From positions 1-46,247 of the forward strand of contig JAVBLA010000035.1 of assembly GCA_031553775.1 (NCBI GenBank): 46,247 nt of DNA. Reading direction: 5' to 3'. Shown here one piece after another: positions 43,335 through 46,247 of the stretch. The notes under the pieces were generated by a model. That model did no database searches. It saw only the letters and a program-made list of their open reading frames with translations, and was not told where the DNA came from. The first letter of the stretch is position 1. Each line of letters opens with the position of its first letter. The DNA comes from JAISFI01 sp031553775 (lineage in GTDB: Bacteria > Bacteroidota > Bacteroidia > Bacteroidales > Azobacteroidaceae). A program made the position numbers and the translations under genes.

Positions 43335-44300
43335 TTATGATGTGGTTTTGCCTTTCCCTGTATTCCGTTCCCAGAAAACCCCATCCTCATACCCTTGTAT
43401 CCCCGTATTCCGGCTGGCCATTTCCAACCTTTTCCGGGTAACGCAACTATATTCCGGACTGATTTCTATTCCGCAAAATTTCCTGTTCAGTTTTTGGGCG
43501 ACCACCAACGAAGTTCCGGAGCCGGCAAAAGGATCGAATACCATACCGTCCGTCCGGCAACTGGCCAGAATCAGTTTCGCAATCAGCTTTTCCGGTTTTT
43601 GTGTGGGATGTTCCGTATTTTCAGGCATAGACCAGTAAGGAATCGTGATATCGTCCCAGAAATTCCCGGGATGTGTCAGCCGGAAATTACCCTCCGGCGT
43701 TTCTTCCCAGTCTTTCGGTTTTCCTTCTACCCGGTACGGGGCAATGACTTTCCGTTTGATTTTTACAGCATTTACGTTGAAATAATAATCTTTGGGGTTT
43801 TTAACACCGAACCAGATGTCTTCCATACTGTTTTTCCAGTTACTTTGCGCTCCCCGTCCTTTTTCCCGTTGCCAGGTGATCCGGTTCAGGATGGTGAGGT
43901 GCTCGCTCATTACCGTATACAGGGCAGCTGTACATTTCCAGTCTCCGCACAGATACAAGGAGCCATTGGGTTTCAGTAAGCGTGCCACTTCCGGAAACCA
44001 GGATCGCAGGTATTCCATGTATGAATCGTTATCCCTTTCGGCAAATTTCAATCCTGCAAAATTCCGGCTCAGGTTGTAAGGTGGATCTATAATGATCAGG
44101 TCTGCAAATCCGGCAGGAAGCAAGGGCAGAACTTCCATTGTATCACCACAGATCGTTTGATTGATCAGGTCTGTTGCTTCTACAGGTGATGAAACCTTGA
44201 GTAATCCGGGAAGCAGCTTTTCCTGCTCTTCATCGCTTAATATAATCGTTTTGTTTTTATCTGATTTAACTTTTGGGCAATCCTCAATTGCTGTTTTCAT
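43335..44300 (-). CDS. Orphan beta-class DNA methyltransferase (N6-adenine or N4-cytosine)
   Basis: The 321-residue enzyme has catalytic motif IV DPPYNLSRNF before the AdoMet-binding motif FDPFAGSGTS, the order of the beta class, as in CcrM and many type II enzymes. The target-recognition part lies between them (with QREKGRGAQSNWKNSMED). No restriction endonuclease, specificity or vsr gene lies within 20 kb on either side in this window, so it may be an orphan regulatory methylase or part of a defence cassette elsewhere. The DNA site cannot be predicted from the sequence. Confidence 0.9.
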   Translation of the reverse strand: MKTAIEDCPKVKSDKNKTIILSDEEQEKLLPGLLKVSSPVEATDLINQTICGDTMEVLPLLPAGFADLIIIDPPYNLSRNFAGLKFAERDNDSYMEYLRSWFPEVARLLKPNGSLYLCGDWKCTAALYTVMSEHLTILNRITWQREKGRGAQSNWKNSMEDIWFGVKNPKDYYFNVNAVKIKRKVIAPYRVEGKPKDWEETPEGNFRLTHPGNFWDDITIPYWSMPENTEHPTQKPEKLIAKLILASCRTDGMVFDPFAGSGTSLVVAQKLNRKFCGIEISPEYSCVTRKRLEMASRNTGIQGYEDGVFWERNTGKGKTTS

Positions 44301-44400
44301 ATACTTGTTTTTTAATAAAGAGTATCTGCTGTTTCTTAAAACATTTAAAGCCTTTAAGTTCTTTAATAATCTCCAAATATAAAAATTAAAAAAGAAATTT

Positions 44401-44408
44401 TACCTTTG
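44401..44408 (+). promoter_or_regulatory. -7 element for the SpoIID-like gene
   Basis: TACCTTTG matches the consensus. It is 37 bases upstream of the start codon at 44446. The -33 side is A-rich with no TTG. It is divergent from the methyltransferase. Confidence 0.5.
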
Positions 44409-44445
44409 ATGCAGTACAAAATCAATAAAAATTTGCCAAAAAGCC

Positions 44446-45780
44446 ATGAAACAGGAAAATACCTCAATAACAACCGGAGTACCGCAGATAGAAGTCGGTA
44501 TCATGCAGTCGGAAACGATCCGATTCTGTCTGAACGGAAAGTACAGTAACCCGGATACCGGAGAAATCCGGGAGGGATTGCAGGAAGTCAGCGTACACGA
44601 AAAAGGTCTTCCGTTCATACTTCAACCTGTCGATTATCAGGAGTCTTCTTTTGATTTGTTCGATGTGGTGATCGGTATCGATTTTCACTGGGAACGCAAA
44701 GAAACACAGCGTTTCAAAGGTGCCCTGAAACTTATCCGGAACGATAAAAAGATTCAGGTAATCAATGTCTTACCACTTGAAGATTACCTGCTGAGTGTGA
44801 TCTCTTCCGAAATGAATGCCCTTTCAGCCCCGGATCTGTTAAAGGCACATGCCGTTATTTCCCGTAGCTGGTTGCTCGCGCAGCAATATAAAAAAGTGCA
44901 GTTAGATCAGGAATCTTATCAAACCATCCATCAAACGGAAGACGAATATATCCGCTGGTACGACCGGGAAGACCATACACTGTTTGATGTTTGTGCCGAC
45001 GATCACTGCCAGCGTTACCAGGGAATTACCAGGGTAACCACCCGAGCTGCCGAAGAAGCGGTTCGTTCTACTTCCGGAGAAGTCCTGACATATGATGGAA
45101 AGATTTGTGATACCCGCTTTTCTAAATGTTGCGGTGGTGTTTCCGAAGCTTTTGAGCAGGTTTGGGAACCTGTAGCGCATCCGTATCTGAGTAAAATAGT
45201 CGATAACCCTCAATCTCCTTATGGTTTCAAACAGGATCTGACACAGGAAGAAAACGCTGAAAAATGGATATTGGGTAATCCGGAAGCTTTTTGTAATACG
45301 CAAAATTTAAAAGTTTTGTCGACCGTTCTGAACGATTATGACCAGGAAACCAGTCAGTTCTACCGGTGGCAGGAAGAAATTCCGCAGGAAAAGCTGCAAC
45401 AGCTATTGTTGCTCAATACGGGACATGATTTTGGAGAAATAATTGATATGCTTCCGGTAGAAAGAGGTCTTTCCGGACGTTTGGTCAGACTTAAAATCAT
45501 TGGAACGAAAAAAACACTGACGATCGGAAAAGAACTGGTTATCCGTAAATCGCTGTCGGATTCTCACCTGTATAGCTCTGCTTTTGTTGTGCAGAAAGTA
45601 TTCGGCACATCTTCCCAAATCCCGGAATCTTTTGTATTGATCGGTGCCGGCTGGGGACATGGAGTCGGACTTTGCCAGATCGGAGCTGCGGTTATGGCGG
45701 AAAAGGGGTATTCTTACCGGGAGATTTTGACGCATTATTTTCCGGGGGCATGCTTGGAGAATATTTCTATTGGGGGCTAA
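44446..45780 (+). CDS. SpoIID/LytB-domain protein
   Basis: The 444-residue protein has the SpoIID/LytB fold, a lytic transglycosylase-type domain that trims denuded glycan during Bacillus spore engulfment. Conserved marks are 'VLPLEDYLLSVISSEMNA' with its Glu, 'LKAHAVISRSWLLAQ', a 'DTRFSKCCGGVSEAFEQVW' region and the C-terminal 'GAGWGHGVGLCQIGAAVMA'. No signal peptide is visible at the start (MKQENTSITTG), which is unusual for a cell-wall enzyme, so the protein may be cytoplasmic or exported in another way. Bacteroidales do not sporulate, so the role here must differ, perhaps in muropeptide recycling. The gene stands alone with its own promoter. Confidence 0.85.
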   Translation: MKQENTSITTGVPQIEVGIMQSETIRFCLNGKYSNPDTGEIREGLQEVSVHEKGLPFILQPVDYQESSFDLFDVVIGIDFHWERKETQRFKGALKLIRNDKKIQVINVLPLEDYLLSVISSEMNALSAPDLLKAHAVISRSWLLAQQYKKVQLDQESYQTIHQTEDEYIRWYDREDHTLFDVCADDHCQRYQGITRVTTRAAEEAVRSTSGEVLTYDGKICDTRFSKCCGGVSEAFEQVWEPVAHPYLSKIVDNPQSPYGFKQDLTQEENAEKWILGNPEAFCNTQNLKVLSTVLNDYDQETSQFYRWQEEIPQEKLQQLLLLNTGHDFGEIIDMLPVERGLSGRLVRLKIIGTKKTLTIGKELVIRKSLSDSHLYSSAFVVQKVFGTSSQIPESFVLIGAGWGHGVGLCQIGAAVMAEKGYSYREILTHYFPGACLENISIGG

Positions 45781-45842
45781 GGGAATGTTTTTGTGGTATA
45801 AAAACATTTTGAATAAAAATACTTTCTGTATCTTTTTTTGCT

Positions 45843-45983
45843 GCGCCAAAAAAAGGTACCAAAAAAAGGCGCTTTGTCGAAAAGAACTCGTTCGCTCGCT
45901 GTGCTCTCTCCCTCAGACAGCTTTTCGACCATAAGGTATTGTCCCCCTGACCCCCAACGGGGGATTGACCGGGCTTTGCCCGG
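45843..45983. repeat. Multi-hairpin intergenic repeat
   Basis: Four inverted pairs lie in a row: GCGCC/GGCGC (45843-45872), GTCGAAAAG (45876-45884) with CTTTTCGAC (45921-45929), CCCCC/GGGGG (45943-45963) and CGGGC/GCCCG (45970-45982). This text recurs in intergenic DNA of Bacteroidales. It follows the SpoIID-like gene and could end its transcript. Confidence 0.6.
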
Positions 45984-46028
45984 GTGAAATTGGCAGATTT
46001 TGTAGGGTAATATTATTTGTGAAGTTCT

Positions 46029-46208
46029 GTCATTGCGAGTAGCCACTATATTAAAATATCGAACAATTCGATAATGACGAGAAATACGTCATTGGTAGGA
46101 GGAACTACGAAGCAATCTCCTGCCAATTGATCGTCATTGCGAAGGCGAAGCCTAAAGCAATCTCATGGCTATCGGTAGATTGCTTCGCTTTCACTCGCAA
46201 TGACGATC
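46029..46208. repeat. Tandem palindromic GTCATTGCGA repeat (MITE-like)
   Basis: GATCGTCATTGCGA (46129-46142) and TCGCAATGACGATC (46195-46208) are perfect 14-bp inverted ends of an 80-bp unit that also contains AGCAATCT/AGATTGCT arms. A decayed copy of the same unit lies directly before it (46029-46128). The GTCATTGCGA...AGCAATCT text is a widespread bacterial intergenic palindrome. No transposase is present. No gene is seen from 45781 to the end of the window. Confidence 0.8.
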
Positions 46209-46247
46209 ACTTTCAAAGAGAATAAACCTTCTGTAAAATGCTTGTTG

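Noticed and set aside
45403..46046. Two minus-strand frames across the SpoIID-like gene end and the repeat block
   Set aside because: One is antisense to a conserved domain, and the other runs through palindromic repeats.

Overview
The window reads as chromosomal DNA from a member of Bacteroidota, most likely the order Bacteroidales. The evidence is the repeated Bacteroidota promoter (TTG or TTTG, about 17-22 bp, then TAnnTTTG), the general lack of Shine-Dalgarno sequences, and lineage-typical families (DUF4136, DUF3244, DUF2490, DUF5686, TonB-plug/MG2 proteins, type B L31). Genus cannot be settled from the sequence alone. No rRNA, tRNA, CRISPR array, riboswitch, transposase gene or phage module was seen.

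Region 1 (1-9350) is AT-rich and partly decayed. A same-strand set of envelope genes (lipoprotein, beta-barrel, POTRA-less Omp85 barrel, triple-repeat GPW protein; 798-5501) is followed by broken or shortened genes. These are an exported TapB/DUF3108-like gene with three one-base homopolymer deletions, a DUF3244-like fragment, a PAP2 phosphatase missing its N-terminal half, and several orphan signal peptides. Region 2 (9350-17561) is conserved housekeeping: Rrf2 regulator, rplU-rpmA, serS, a Pif1-like helicase fused to TPRs, AsmA and DedA. Region 3 (17623-25218) holds nitroreductase/GT2 (minus), MFS-asparaginase (plus), an orphan PqqD protein, an OPT transporter and class II fructose-bisphosphate aldolase (minus). 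Region 4 (25566-34780) holds rpmE2, an S66 LD-carboxypeptidase, an NlpC/P60-like lipoprotein, dsbD-mazG-DUF2490 and a plug-only TonB/MG2 protein. Region 5 (34957-46247) holds sucCD, a Crp/Fnr regulator, DUF5686, a truncated ECF sigma factor, a receiver/PEP-synthase-like fusion, an orphan beta-class DNA methyltransferase, a SpoIID/LytB protein and a block of palindromic repeats.

The most unusual non-coding signal is a family of about 140-bp elements with inverted arms made of 7-bp repeats (24081-24221 and 34769-34907, a solo arm at 26980-27015, and a different heptad at 28451-28527). They sit right at gene ends, and one supplies the last codons and stop of a CDS. The most unusual protein is the 994-residue receiver/PEP-synthase-like fusion at 40315-43299. 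It keeps the ATP-grasp-like domain but lacks a recognisable phosphohistidine and PEP-binding barrel.
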